Below, one piece after another: positions 45,093-53,243 of a DNA stretch of 64,000 nt (positions are counted from its first letter, which is position 1; every line of letters starts with the position of its first letter). Made by a program: the position numbers and the translations under genes. The DNA is from Prevotella sp. (GTDB taxonomy: Bacteria; Bacteroidota; Bacteroidia; Bacteroidales; Bacteroidaceae), in the NCBI GenBank assembly GCA_016287755.1, contig JAEEWT010000001.1, forward strand, positions 248,001-312,000, in the 5' to 3' direction. The notes beneath the pieces were generated by a model. That model was not told the origin of the DNA. It worked only from the letters and a program-made list of their open reading frames with translations, and did no database searches.

Positions 45093-45203
45093 ATGAAAAC
45101 AACTATAATGAACATCAAGGACAGGGCAAGTGAAATGATTCGCGCAACCGTGCATCGGTTTCTGAATGAGTTAATGCCATACGACTACATGAGAAGGTGC
45201 TAA
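45093..45203 (+). CDS. Candidate 36-residue small protein
   Basis: ATG 45093 to TAA 45201-45203 encodes MKTTIMNIKDRASEMIRATV and 16 more residues, a basic, probably helical peptide ending in MRRC. A perfect promoter, a 5' hairpin and an A/G-rich stretch (AAGCAGCA) before the start support expression. The 3' end overlaps the convergent NUDIX gene by four bases. No family is recognised; it could also be a leader peptide or part of a non-coding RNA. Confidence 0.5.
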   Translation: MKTTIMNIKDRASEMIRATVHRFLNELMPYDYMRRC

Positions 45204-45733
45204 CACCTTGACTTCAGGTAGCGGATGACTCCCTGGCGAATGCTCTTCAAGCCGAACCGTTCGGGTTGGATCTCGTGGAGCGGGAGCCACTGACAGGAGG
45301 CAGCATCATCGGCAGCATGGAGCACGGAGGTGTCTTCCACCTGGCACTCAAAGAAGAAATCGAGCGTGGGGATATCCATCCCACTGTATAAATAATGATT
45401 AGGATAGGAGAAGAGATAGGTAGTAGCCGTTACGGTGAGCCCTGTCTCTTCTTTGATTTCCCTGATGACACTCTCCTCGACGGTCTCATCGATATCGGTG
45501 AAACCGCCGGGGAGGTCGAGCGTCCCCTTGGCTGGCTCGCAATCACGCTCCACCACCAGCAGTTCGCCACGACCGTTACGGATAAAGGCAACAACAGCGG
45601 CTGAGGGGTTGATGAACAGCTCGTAGCCGCAATGGCGGCACTGCTTACTCTTGGGGGAGCTGACGAGGAAGTCGGCACTGCCGCAGACAGGACAGTAGCG
45701 ATAATGCTGCAAGGGGTGTTGCTTTGTGTTCAT
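45200..45733 (-). CDS. NUDIX hydrolase with N-terminal zinc ribbon
   Basis: This 177-residue cytoplasmic protein has a zinc ribbon (CPVCG and CRHCG, about 14-36) and a NUDIX fold with the full box GGFTDIDETVEESVIREIKEE (about 76-96). The ribbon-plus-NUDIX layout resembles NADH pyrophosphatase-like and ADP-ribose or nucleotide-clearing enzymes; the exact substrate is unknown. It starts three bases after the esterase gene at 45737, so the two are cotranscribed, probably without functional link. Confidence 0.9.
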   Translation of the reverse strand: MNTKQHPLQHYRYCPVCGSADFLVSSPKSKQCRHCGYELFINPSAAVVAFIRNGRGELLVVERDCEPAKGTLDLPGGFTDIDETVEESVIREIKEETGLTVTATTYLFSYPNHYLYSGMDIPTLDFFFECQVEDTSVLHAADDAASCQWLPLHEIQPERFGLKSIRQGVIRYLKSRC

Positions 45734-45736
45734 ATC

Positions 45737-47188
45737 TTACCAGTTATCTGTGCGGAAGGGGAACAAGGGCAGTCCTGCTGCGTTCTTCAGGTTACCAATC
45801 TGGAAGTTCTTGAAGCAGTAGCGCACGGCCACGGGGTTCTTTACCTCGGGTGAGCTGATACGGATGGTTTCATCCCAATAACCGCCACCCGGCTGCCAGA
45901 AATGCACGGCCTTGGCAGGATGGAACACACGGTCGGCACCAGCTATCTCGAAGCCCTGGATGTCCTCAAAACGACTAATGGCACCCAGATCGTTGTTCAG
46001 GTGGATATCCACATGATCGTCGGTGATCTTCATATCCTTGAACGAAGCACTCATGCAGCCGAGTGCCTTCATGCCGTAGGTCTTGTTCAGGGCGAGGAAC
46101 GCCAAGCGCTGACCAACGGGTTTCTTCTGTGCAGGATGGATCTGTGTGAACTCATACGGATAGACAAGGTCGTTGGTGCATACCAGTCCGCTATTAGGAA
46201 TCATCTGCGAGGCCTTGTACTGCTGCTCGCGCAACCGTGCGCCGTTATCAGCATTCACATCATCATAGTGATAAGGCGCGATTTCAACGAAGTAGAACGG
46301 AATCTCACCCAGGTCGAACTGCTTACGCCACTGCTCCACGAGGATCTTCATGCGCTGGGAATACTGGTCGCCCGGATCGCCCACATTCGAGCAGCCCTGA
46401 TAATAGAGGATTCCCTTCACGGTGTAGTTCAGAATGGGGTTGAACGTACCGTTGCCCCAGAGCAGTGAGCGATGGTAATCCCATTCGGGCCAACGTTTTA
46501 CGATCTCCAGGGAGTCGGTGGGGTCGTCGGTATATTTCTCGATGTTCTCCTTGGTGAACCAGCTCTCTACGCGCGTTCCTCCCTTGTTCGCCATGATGAG
46601 TCCTACGGGTATGTTCAGAGCCTTGTTCACGGTCTGGGCGAAGAAATAGCCTGTGGCAGAAGCCTCGCCTACCGTTTGCGGACTCACCACCTCCCAATGG
46701 CACTGGGCATCGTTGAGGGGCTTGGTGCTCATCACACTGGGAATCTTCACGAAATGCACGCCCTGGTAGTCGTTTGCCTGGATGATCTCTTGGTTATAGC
46801 CTTCCACCGGACAGTTGCCGAAGCCCTTGACGGGCATCTCCATATTACTCTGTCCAGCACATACCCACACCTCGCCTGCAAGGACATTGTTCAGGGTGAG
46901 GGGCTCACCATCGTTGAAGGTAATGGATAGGGGCTGGTAGCTGGCAGCAGGGGTTTTCACCTTGACCAGCCAACGACCGTCGTTGGCGGCTTTCACGGTA
47001 TAGACCGCAGTGTTCCACGAGGTAGTAACCGTAACGGTCTTACCCGGTTCTGCCCATCCCCACAAACGTGCTTCGGTGTTCTGCTGGAGAATCATGTTGT
47101 CGCCAAGAATCTGCGGCAGTCGTACCTTAGCCTGCAAGCCACAAACTACTGCAGCCAAGGCTGAAATCATTAAAATCTTCTTCATCAT
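45737..47188 (-). CDS. SGNH esterase, sialate O-acetylesterase-like
   Basis: This 483-residue exported protein (start 47188, or 47185 at the second of two ATGs) has the SGNH fold of sialate O-acetylesterases. The nucleophile block is VCAGQSNMEM, an oxyanion region is MANKGGTRVES, and a late DLVYPYEFTQIHP block carries the catalytic His. Bacterial members remove acetyl groups from sialic acids or from xylan and other plant glycans. With a GH115 alpha-glucuronidase and another esterase nearby, plant glycan deacetylation seems likelier. The longer frame back to 47290 lacks a usable signal sequence. Confidence 0.87.
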   Translation of the reverse strand: MMKKILMISALAAVVCGLQAKVRLPQILGDNMILQQNTEARLWGWAEPGKTVTVTTSWNTAVYTVKAANDGRWLVKVKTPAASYQPLSITFNDGEPLTLNNVLAGEVWVCAGQSNMEMPVKGFGNCPVEGYNQEIIQANDYQGVHFVKIPSVMSTKPLNDAQCHWEVVSPQTVGEASATGYFFAQTVNKALNIPVGLIMANKGGTRVESWFTKENIEKYTDDPTDSLEIVKRWPEWDYHRSLLWGNGTFNPILNYTVKGILYYQGCSNVGDPGDQYSQRMKILVEQWRKQFDLGEIPFYFVEIAPYHYDDVNADNGARLREQQYKASQMIPNSGLVCTNDLVYPYEFTQIHPAQKKPVGQRLAFLALNKTYGMKALGCMSASFKDMKITDDHVDIHLNNDLGAISRFEDIQGFEIAGADRVFHPAKAVHFWQPGGGYWDETIRISSPEVKNPVAVRYCFKNFQIGNLKNAAGLPLFPFRTDNW

Positions 47189-47233
47189 GTTATGTTTCGT
47201 TTCTAAATTGACTGCAATATTACGAAAAATTAT

Positions 47234-47249
47234 TATCTTTGCAAAGTAA
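47234..47249. promoter_or_regulatory. Back-to-back -7 boxes for two divergent esterase genes
   Basis: TATCTTTG (47234-47241, plus) abuts CAAAGTAA (47242-47249), which reads TTACTTTG on the minus strand. The two boxes form a near palindrome, so the two polymerases would compete. Confidence 0.5.
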
Positions 47250-47316
47250 TTCGCCAAATTTGTGAAATTGTACAATCGTAAAATTGTCAAATCGTAAAAT
47301 TGTCAAATTGTCAAAT

Positions 47317-48153
47317 ATGAATGTGAATGTGAAAGTGAATAAATGGATACTGACAGGCTTGGCCATGTTTGCCGCGCTGATGACCTTTGCGCAGAAGCCG
47401 GCCGACTTTGCCTTGTGGCCCGAGGGTGCACCACACCAGAGTAACGACCCTGACGACCAGGCTATGATACGGGTGTATCTGCCCGACAAGAAGGTGGCAA
47501 CGGGACGGGCTGTGGTGATTTGTCCAGGTGGTGGCTATGAGGGTCTCGCCATGGATCATGAGGGGAACGACTGGGCTTCGTTCTTCAACCAGGAAGGAAT
47601 AGCGGTCTTCGTGTTGAAATACCGTATGCCGCACGGTAACCGGTTCGTCCCCATCGAGGATGCTGAGGAGGCTATGCGCTGGGTGCGCCGCAATGCTGAG
47701 AACTTCAACGTGAAACCTGATCAGGTGGGCATCATGGGTTCTTCGGCTGGAGGACACTTGGCTTCCACCATCGCTACCCATGCACCGAAAGAGGCCATGC
47801 CCGACTTCCAGATTCTGTTCTACCCGGTGATTACCATGATGCCGGATATCACCCACAAGGGGTCGCACGACAATTTCTTAGGGGGCGGCGCAAGGAAGAA
47901 GGAAGAGCGCGACTACAGTAATGACACGCAGGTGACACGCGTGACACCAAGGGCTTGGATAGCTCTGAGCGATGACGACCATGTGGTGCTGCCTGCCAAC
48001 GGACTGAACTACTACACGGAGCTGTACCGCCACGATGTGCCTGCCTCGCTGCATATCTACCCGTCGGGCGGACATGGCTGGGGGTTCCGCAGTGATTTCC
48101 AGTTCCACCTGGAGATGCTGCTCGAGCTGAAAGCCTGGCTGAAGAGTTTCTAA
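47317..48153 (+). CDS. Alpha/beta-hydrolase esterase (BD-FAE/acetylesterase type)
   Basis: This 278-residue exported protein has a signal peptide (GLAMFAALMTFAQ), an oxyanion block CPGGGYEGLA, the nucleophile elbow GSSAGGH (Ser143), an acidic residue in SDDDHVV and the His in GGHGWG. It is typical of secreted lipase/esterase-like carbohydrate esterases that release acetyl or feruloyl groups. ATG 47317 is preferred; the upstream TTG lies in a simple repeat (AAATTGTCAAATCGTAAAAT). The last four bases overlap the convergent CapA-like gene. Confidence 0.88.
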   Translation: MNVNVKVNKWILTGLAMFAALMTFAQKPADFALWPEGAPHQSNDPDDQAMIRVYLPDKKVATGRAVVICPGGGYEGLAMDHEGNDWASFFNQEGIAVFVLKYRMPHGNRFVPIEDAEEAMRWVRRNAENFNVKPDQVGIMGSSAGGHLASTIATHAPKEAMPDFQILFYPVITMMPDITHKGSHDNFLGGGARKKEERDYSNDTQVTRVTPRAWIALSDDDHVVLPANGLNYYTELYRHDVPASLHIYPSGGHGWGFRSDFQFHLEMLLELKAWLKSF

Positions 48154-49031
48154 CGCATGGGAACACCGTTCCTGATGTGAATGGGAAGGGTTTCGTAGGA
48201 CACGCTGTCGGCAGTAACGGTTACTTTCACCATACAGGCCTTGCTATTGATAGGTTTCTGCTGGTCGAAGATAAAGTTACCGATACTGTAGTAGATGGGC
48301 TTCCCATGGTATTCCTCTATACTTTGTAAGGTATGTGTGTGGTGGCAGATCAAGGCATCTGCCCCCGCATCAATGTATTCGTGCGCCTGCTGCCGCTGCA
48401 TGGGTATGGGATGGAGTGTGTGCTCGCCTCCCCAATGCAGGGAGAGGATGATAAGTCCATGGGGATCGTCGGCGCGGAGCCTCCGGATGCGTTGCAGGAG
48501 GGAGTCGTTGCTCTCCTGACTCACACTGGGCTTATCGGGCAGATAGGCATAGTTCTCCAAGGCCATGCGGAGGGAAGTGAGCAAATATACGCGGCGCGGA
48601 TGTTCGGCAAGGACAACGGGCTCGGCAGCCTCCTGCATGTTCTTTCCTGCTCCTACGGGAATCATCCCTGCCTCCTCGATGTTTTTCTTCGTATCTAACA
48701 ACCCCTCCCTACCCTGGTCGATACTGTGGTTATTGGCAAGGTTGAGATGGGTGATGCCGTGGGCCTTCAACGCAGACAGCCATTCGGGCTCGCCACGGAA
48801 GATATACTGCTTGTACATGGGCTGCACAATCTTCGTGACAGGACATTCCAGGTTGGCCACGACGAGGTCGCTCGACTGGAACACGGAATCGACATAGGGG
48901 GAGAAGAGGCGCTCTACTCCCCTGTGATTGATTACCTCACGGATACCACGGTCGAGCAGCAGATCGCCAGTAAAGGTGATGGTCAGTGAATCACCGACCA
49001 TCATCATGGCTATGAGCAACGATGTCAGCAT
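48150..49031 (-). CDS. CapA family protein (PGA_cap metallophosphatase-like)
   Basis: This 293-residue protein has the CapA/PgsA fold, a calcineurin-like arrangement: TFTGDLLLDRG, VANLECPVT, NLANNHSIDQG, SLHWGGEHT and ICHHTHTLQ carry the metal-site residues. Relatives take part in poly-gamma-glutamate capsule formation, but many stand alone, as here, with no pgsB or pgsC neighbours. Its start overlaps the stop of the DUF3160 gene by seven bases, so it is last in a four-gene operon. Polyglutamate synthesis is not supported by context. Confidence 0.88.
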   Translation of the reverse strand: MLTSLLIAMMMVGDSLTITFTGDLLLDRGIREVINHRGVERLFSPYVDSVFQSSDLVVANLECPVTKIVQPMYKQYIFRGEPEWLSALKAHGITHLNLANNHSIDQGREGLLDTKKNIEEAGMIPVGAGKNMQEAAEPVVLAEHPRRVYLLTSLRMALENYAYLPDKPSVSQESNDSLLQRIRRLRADDPHGLIILSLHWGGEHTLHPIPMQRQQAHEYIDAGADALICHHTHTLQSIEEYHGKPIYYSIGNFIFDQQKPINSKACMVKVTVTADSVSYETLPIHIRNGVPMR

Positions 49032-51418
49032 CCGGTACTGTAGAAGATATACTCGTTGTCGATTTTCTTACCGTTGATGGGAACAATGATATCCAACATC
49101 CATTCGGGGATACCCTTGTCGGGGTGTGTCTTGAGATTCTCCTGCCACTCCTCATCGGTCATACGCGGCGCATTCAGGTCTTCCTGGAACTCACGATAGG
49201 AGAACACCGCACCGCGGGTGAGGTAGAGGTAACCCTCGATCTCTACCACGACATAGATCTCGTGGGCAGGACCAACAGCCTCGTAGAGCACCGACTTATC
49301 CGGATTGTTCCCTGCATTGGCGGTATAGACATCGGCCACCACAGAGATGGATTTATCGGCTCCCTGCACATCACTCCAACCCATGAGCTGCTGATCGGGC
49401 TCCTGAATCAAGAAGAGCGTGGAGTACTCGAAGGCAGAACCGATGTTCTCGATCTGTGCATATTCCTCGTCGCTGAGACGTTTTCCTTCCAGTTCCTTCT
49501 TACTGCAGTTCAGCAGGAACTCGGCCTTGTCGCGCAAATCGTTGGTGGCAATCTTCGCCTTCTCGGTCTCGAGGTTGAAACGCTTCAACACATTCACGGT
49601 AGCATCAATCAGCGAGATGGCCTTGGTCCAGTAAGTAACGTTCGGCTCTACATAACCTCTTACCACAGGGGCAGGAGGACCGCCTCCGCCGCACTCGGCG
49701 CCCATGGGCTGCTTACCATAGAGAATGGCATCGTGCTTCAGTTCAGCCCAAGAGGCTAAGGCACTGTTCAGGTTCTTCTTCTCCCACTGCGGGGTGGTCA
49801 TGAACTGCGGATATTTCGCATCCTTCGCATTCACCGCCTTGGTAGAGGCAATCCACTGGTTAGCCACCGTGGCTTCCCAGTCGATCTCTCCCATGCGTAC
49901 TTTCATCTTTTGGAGATTCTGCGTATATTTGTCCCACCTGCCTTGTTCGTTGAGTTCTTGCAGCAGCACCTGCTCAGCCGCAGGAATACCAATGGCCGCC
50001 AGCACATCCAGTCCTTTGGGCGCACCGCGCTGCGTTGCTTCACTCTCATAGTCAACCATCTCGAGCAGCACCTCACTGTCGGGCATATAGCGCTGGGGCA
50101 TCATACAGATCTTATATTCGCTCGAAGCCACGAACTTCGGTTTGATGCGCACCTGCTTTTGCGCTAAAGTCTCGATGGATCCGCGGATTTTGGCCATTTT
50201 CTTCTTGTCCTTGAAGAGTTGGTTCAGCTTCATTCCACTCTTCTGGATCTCCTCATACACCTGCATGATGCTCACATCGTCGGGCGTTCCCATGAGATAG
50301 GTAATGGGCTCGGTGATGAAACGGTAGGATTCCGTCAGTTTCTCATTACTACCAATCACCTGCGCCATGAGAAGGGCAGCCTGCAGCTTGTCTTCCATAT
50401 CGGTGCCGAAGGGTGCATTCTGCAGCCACATCATGGCACGGAAGTAGCGTTTCAGTGTTTCGTTACGGGTGTAATGACCGCGAGGACGATAGGTGTTGTA
50501 GATGAACATCGGCATCTTCCTTTCCGGCACGTAGCCGAGGAAGGTGGAATAGGTGGTCTCGGCAGCATTCACATGGTCTATCTCTTCCTTCACCAATGCG
50601 GTGTAGTTAGAGGCGACAGGCAGGTTATTCTGACCCGTGAGCAGGGCATGGGCAATGGCGAAAAAGGCAGCATTGTATTGTGCTGCAGTCTTGACGTTCG
50701 CATCGGTGGCAAACGAAGCCTGTGTGCTCATGGCATCGTAGAGCTGCTTGACAAAGCTGGTGAGCAACGGCACGAACTTCTCCTGCTCCACCTCTTTCAG
50801 CAGACAGTCGAAATACATATGGAACACCTGCAGGAAGAGGTCGGTAGTGACGAAGTTGGGGAACTGGTGGTAGTCGTTGCGCTCATATACATGGAACAGC
50901 TGCTGCTCATCACCAGGCACGATGGCAAAGGCGTTCTTGGCCAAGGCCTGACGGAGTTTAGGATCGAACGAAGCTAACTGAAAGGGGTTGATGAGGTTGT
51001 CCATATTCACCATCATCCCATTGGGAGCCACGAAGTTCTGCTGTTTCAGCGCCTCCTCACGGTCCTTGAGCTTCTGCATGAAGGCTTTCTCGGCATCGGT
51101 ATAGGTAAGGGGCTTGGCCTTGCCGTCTTCCTCTTCCCAGAAACGGTCGTTCATCACCTTCTCATACCACGAGGTGGCCTCGAAGATGGAACGGAGGTCG
51201 CCGCTCATGAAACAGTAGCCCTGACGGGCGGCAAAAGCGTTCCGTAAGACTCGTGCCTCACTGATGGAAAGCGTCGACACATCCATGTTAAGGGGAATCT
51301 GCTTGTTCAGTTTCTCTACGTCGATCTTCGCGTTACCAGGAAGTATGACACTTCGCTGCTGTGCGCTTGCACCCAACACCATGGCAAGCATCACCATTAT
51401 AAACACTGTTCTTTTCAT
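49025..51418 (-). CDS. DUF3160 family protein with YARHG domain
   Basis: This 797-residue exported protein has a YARHG-like domain near 55-100 (ARVLRNAFAARQGY, ATSWYEK) and then the long helical DUF3160 body, with NFVTTDLFLQVFHMYFDCLL, YRPRGHYTRNETLKRYFR and a C-terminal GPAHEIYVVVEI block. Its function is unknown; the YARHG domain is usually extracellular and may bind peptidoglycan or other envelope polymers. It overlaps the upstream gene by four bases (ATGA) and the CapA gene by seven, a sign of translational coupling. Confidence 0.88.
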   Translation of the reverse strand: MKRTVFIMVMLAMVLGASAQQRSVILPGNAKIDVEKLNKQIPLNMDVSTLSISEARVLRNAFAARQGYCFMSGDLRSIFEATSWYEKVMNDRFWEEEDGKAKPLTYTDAEKAFMQKLKDREEALKQQNFVAPNGMMVNMDNLINPFQLASFDPKLRQALAKNAFAIVPGDEQQLFHVYERNDYHQFPNFVTTDLFLQVFHMYFDCLLKEVEQEKFVPLLTSFVKQLYDAMSTQASFATDANVKTAAQYNAAFFAIAHALLTGQNNLPVASNYTALVKEEIDHVNAAETTYSTFLGYVPERKMPMFIYNTYRPRGHYTRNETLKRYFRAMMWLQNAPFGTDMEDKLQAALLMAQVIGSNEKLTESYRFITEPITYLMGTPDDVSIMQVYEEIQKSGMKLNQLFKDKKKMAKIRGSIETLAQKQVRIKPKFVASSEYKICMMPQRYMPDSEVLLEMVDYESEATQRGAPKGLDVLAAIGIPAAEQVLLQELNEQGRWDKYTQNLQKMKVRMGEIDWEATVANQWIASTKAVNAKDAKYPQFMTTPQWEKKNLNSALASWAELKHDAILYGKQPMGAECGGGGPPAPVVRGYVEPNVTYWTKAISLIDATVNVLKRFNLETEKAKIATNDLRDKAEFLLNCSKKELEGKRLSDEEYAQIENIGSAFEYSTLFLIQEPDQQLMGWSDVQGADKSISVVADVYTANAGNNPDKSVLYEAVGPAHEIYVVVEIEGYLYLTRGAVFSYREFQEDLNAPRMTDEEWQENLKTHPDKGIPEWMLDIIVPINGKKIDNEYIFYSTGC

Positions 51419-51975
51419 AGACTATCGTTCTTGTTGTAGTTAGAGTTTTCAAAAATATCCAAGGCCGTCTGCTTAGTTGCGTTCTTGACAAGGAAACGCT
51501 CGAACCCCATACCGAAATGAGCCCAGCGGTATTCGGCCACAACATACTGCCCGTCGGTGGTACGCTCCAGACTCCTGATCTTCCCGTCGATAAAGCGGAA
51601 ATCATCGAGGATTCCACCGAGCTTGGAGCCCATCCACAATGGACGGATCAGACCGTGGTAGTTCTTGAAGATAAAGATGCGGTGACCTTCTTCCTGGAAG
51701 TAACGGGTGGTCTTGACTACGCCCACCAAGGCATCTTCGCTGCCGTCACCATCTACATCACCTGTGCAGAACCGATAAACCGGATAGGGTATCTGCCACT
51801 TATCGGCGGTGGAATCGGTGGTTAGGGTGAGGGTGAAAAGCGTATCGTTCTGCTGTTCTATGGAGAAAGCACTCGTTTGGTTGTTCATCACCGTTGGTGA
51901 AGAAACAGCTTCCTGCCCCCAAGCATGAGCCGTTGGCATCAGCCACAGAAGAAATAGACACTCTATTATCCTCAC
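51415..51975 (-). CDS. Exported FG-GAP-like protein of unknown function
   Basis: This 186-residue exported protein (signal MRIIECLFLLWLMPTAHAWG) contains TGDVDGDGSEDALVGV, a calcium-binding FG-GAP/dockerin-like loop, and strand-rich segments RIFIFKNYHGLIRPLWMGS. No family name is certain. It is translationally coupled to DUF3160, so the two probably act together at the envelope. It lies 15 bp after the thioredoxin-like gene. Confidence 0.75.
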   Translation of the reverse strand: MRIIECLFLLWLMPTAHAWGQEAVSSPTVMNNQTSAFSIEQQNDTLFTLTLTTDSTADKWQIPYPVYRFCTGDVDGDGSEDALVGVVKTTRYFQEEGHRIFIFKNYHGLIRPLWMGSKLGGILDDFRFIDGKIRSLERTTDGQYVVAEYRWAHFGMGFERFLVKNATKQTALDIFENSNYNKNDSL

Positions 51976-51990
51976 GCCACCGAAGAGATC

Positions 51991-53145
51991 TTACAGCAAG
52001 CTCTGGATCTCCTTGTCCAGATCCTTGATCTGAATATCGCGCTTATAGAGTGAATTGGTCTTGTCGATCAGGAAGAAAGTGGGCAGATCCTGGATATTGT
52101 AGTGCACCAGTTCCTCTGCGTTCAAGCCATCAGCAAGACGCACGCTGATCCAAGGAAGAGCGGCAGTCTGCTGCTTCCAGAAATGCTCATCGGAATCCAA
52201 CGACACCTGATAGATCTCCAAGCCCTGAGCATGGTATTTGTTATAGACATCACGCAGCTTCATGATACGTGCAGCCGACTCCTTCGTGGCAAACACATGG
52301 AAGTCGAGTATCACCACCTTACCTTTCAGGTCGCTCAGACGACGGATGGCTCCTTTATTGTCGGGCTGCTCAATATCGATGATGGAGGTGGTGGCAATCT
52401 GACTCAGCTCGAATGACTGCTGGCGCCTGCCTTCCAGGATGCGCACATTCTTCATGCCCTCAATGGCAATGTTATGCAGGTTCTGTCCACGAAGGGCGTG
52501 GGGGTAATAGGTGTCCCAGCTGGTGGCCACAGCGGCAAAGGCCTTGATGTCTTCCTTGCTCTCGCGCGGATTGAAAATCAGCATGTTACCCAGTGTCTGG
52601 AACAAGGCGAAATACGAGGAGGCCATCATCGGCTCTTTGTAGATAAAGTTACGCTTCACATCGTCCTTGAAGAGCTCCACCAGTCGCATAATACTGTCGT
52701 TGGCTGCCTCAAGACTCAGGTTATTGTCGCGCTGCAAGGCAATGGCACGGTTCTGCAGGTCGATCTGCTTCTGTGCGAGCTCCTTGATTCTGTTGCAGTT
52801 CTCCGATCCCTTCACCTCATAGTTGAAGCCCATGGAAGGATAGGCGGCCTTGATTCCAACGGTTTCGGTGGAATCGATGCTGAGGTTGATGATCTGATTG
52901 GCAATACGCAGTCGATAGAACTCTGGAGCCTCAACAGCATCGCCGGAGAAGCTGAAACTGCCCGTTTCATCGAGTTTGACAGAGTCCATAACCACAGCTC
53001 CGTCAAGACTCATATTCTCGAAATACAGCGTGGAGTCTTTGGCCTCGGTAATGGTTCCGTTGATGTGGAACTGTCCTTTGGAACAGGCTCCGAGGGTAAG
53101 TGCGACCACAGCAAAGGTCAGCGTCTTCAATATAGTCCTTTTCAT
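51991..53145 (-). CDS. DUF4369/thioredoxin-fold lipoprotein without CxxC
   Basis: This 384-residue lipoprotein (lipobox LGAC; start 53145) has a DUF4369 beta domain (FHINGTITEAKDSTLYFENM) near 25-115, a helical middle, and a C-terminal AhpC/TlpA thioredoxin fold (KGKVVILDFHVF, LEIYQVSLD, LPTFFLID). Where active TlpA-like proteins have WCxxC, this reads HVFATKESAAR, with no cysteine. It therefore cannot act as an ordinary disulfide oxidoreductase. The cis-Pro before TFF is kept. First gene of the four-gene operon. Confidence 0.87.
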   Translation of the reverse strand: MKRTILKTLTFAVVALTLGACSKGQFHINGTITEAKDSTLYFENMSLDGAVVMDSVKLDETGSFSFSGDAVEAPEFYRLRIANQIINLSIDSTETVGIKAAYPSMGFNYEVKGSENCNRIKELAQKQIDLQNRAIALQRDNNLSLEAANDSIMRLVELFKDDVKRNFIYKEPMMASSYFALFQTLGNMLIFNPRESKEDIKAFAAVATSWDTYYPHALRGQNLHNIAIEGMKNVRILEGRRQQSFELSQIATTSIIDIEQPDNKGAIRRLSDLKGKVVILDFHVFATKESAARIMKLRDVYNKYHAQGLEIYQVSLDSDEHFWKQQTAALPWISVRLADGLNAEELVHYNIQDLPTFFLIDKTNSLYKRDIQIKDLDKEIQSLL

Positions 53146-53191
53146 ATCTTTTTCCTTCCTATTATTGTTCTTAGATTTGATAATATGCGGA

Positions 53192-53199
53192 CAAAGGTA
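53192..53199 (-). promoter_or_regulatory. -7 box of the thioredoxin-like/DUF3160/CapA operon
   Basis: The minus strand reads TACCTTTG, about 47 bp before the start codon at 53145. Confidence 0.6.
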
Positions 53200-53243
53200 C
53201 ATCTTTTTTTTGACATACCGCACTAAATGAGCGAAAAAACAAA

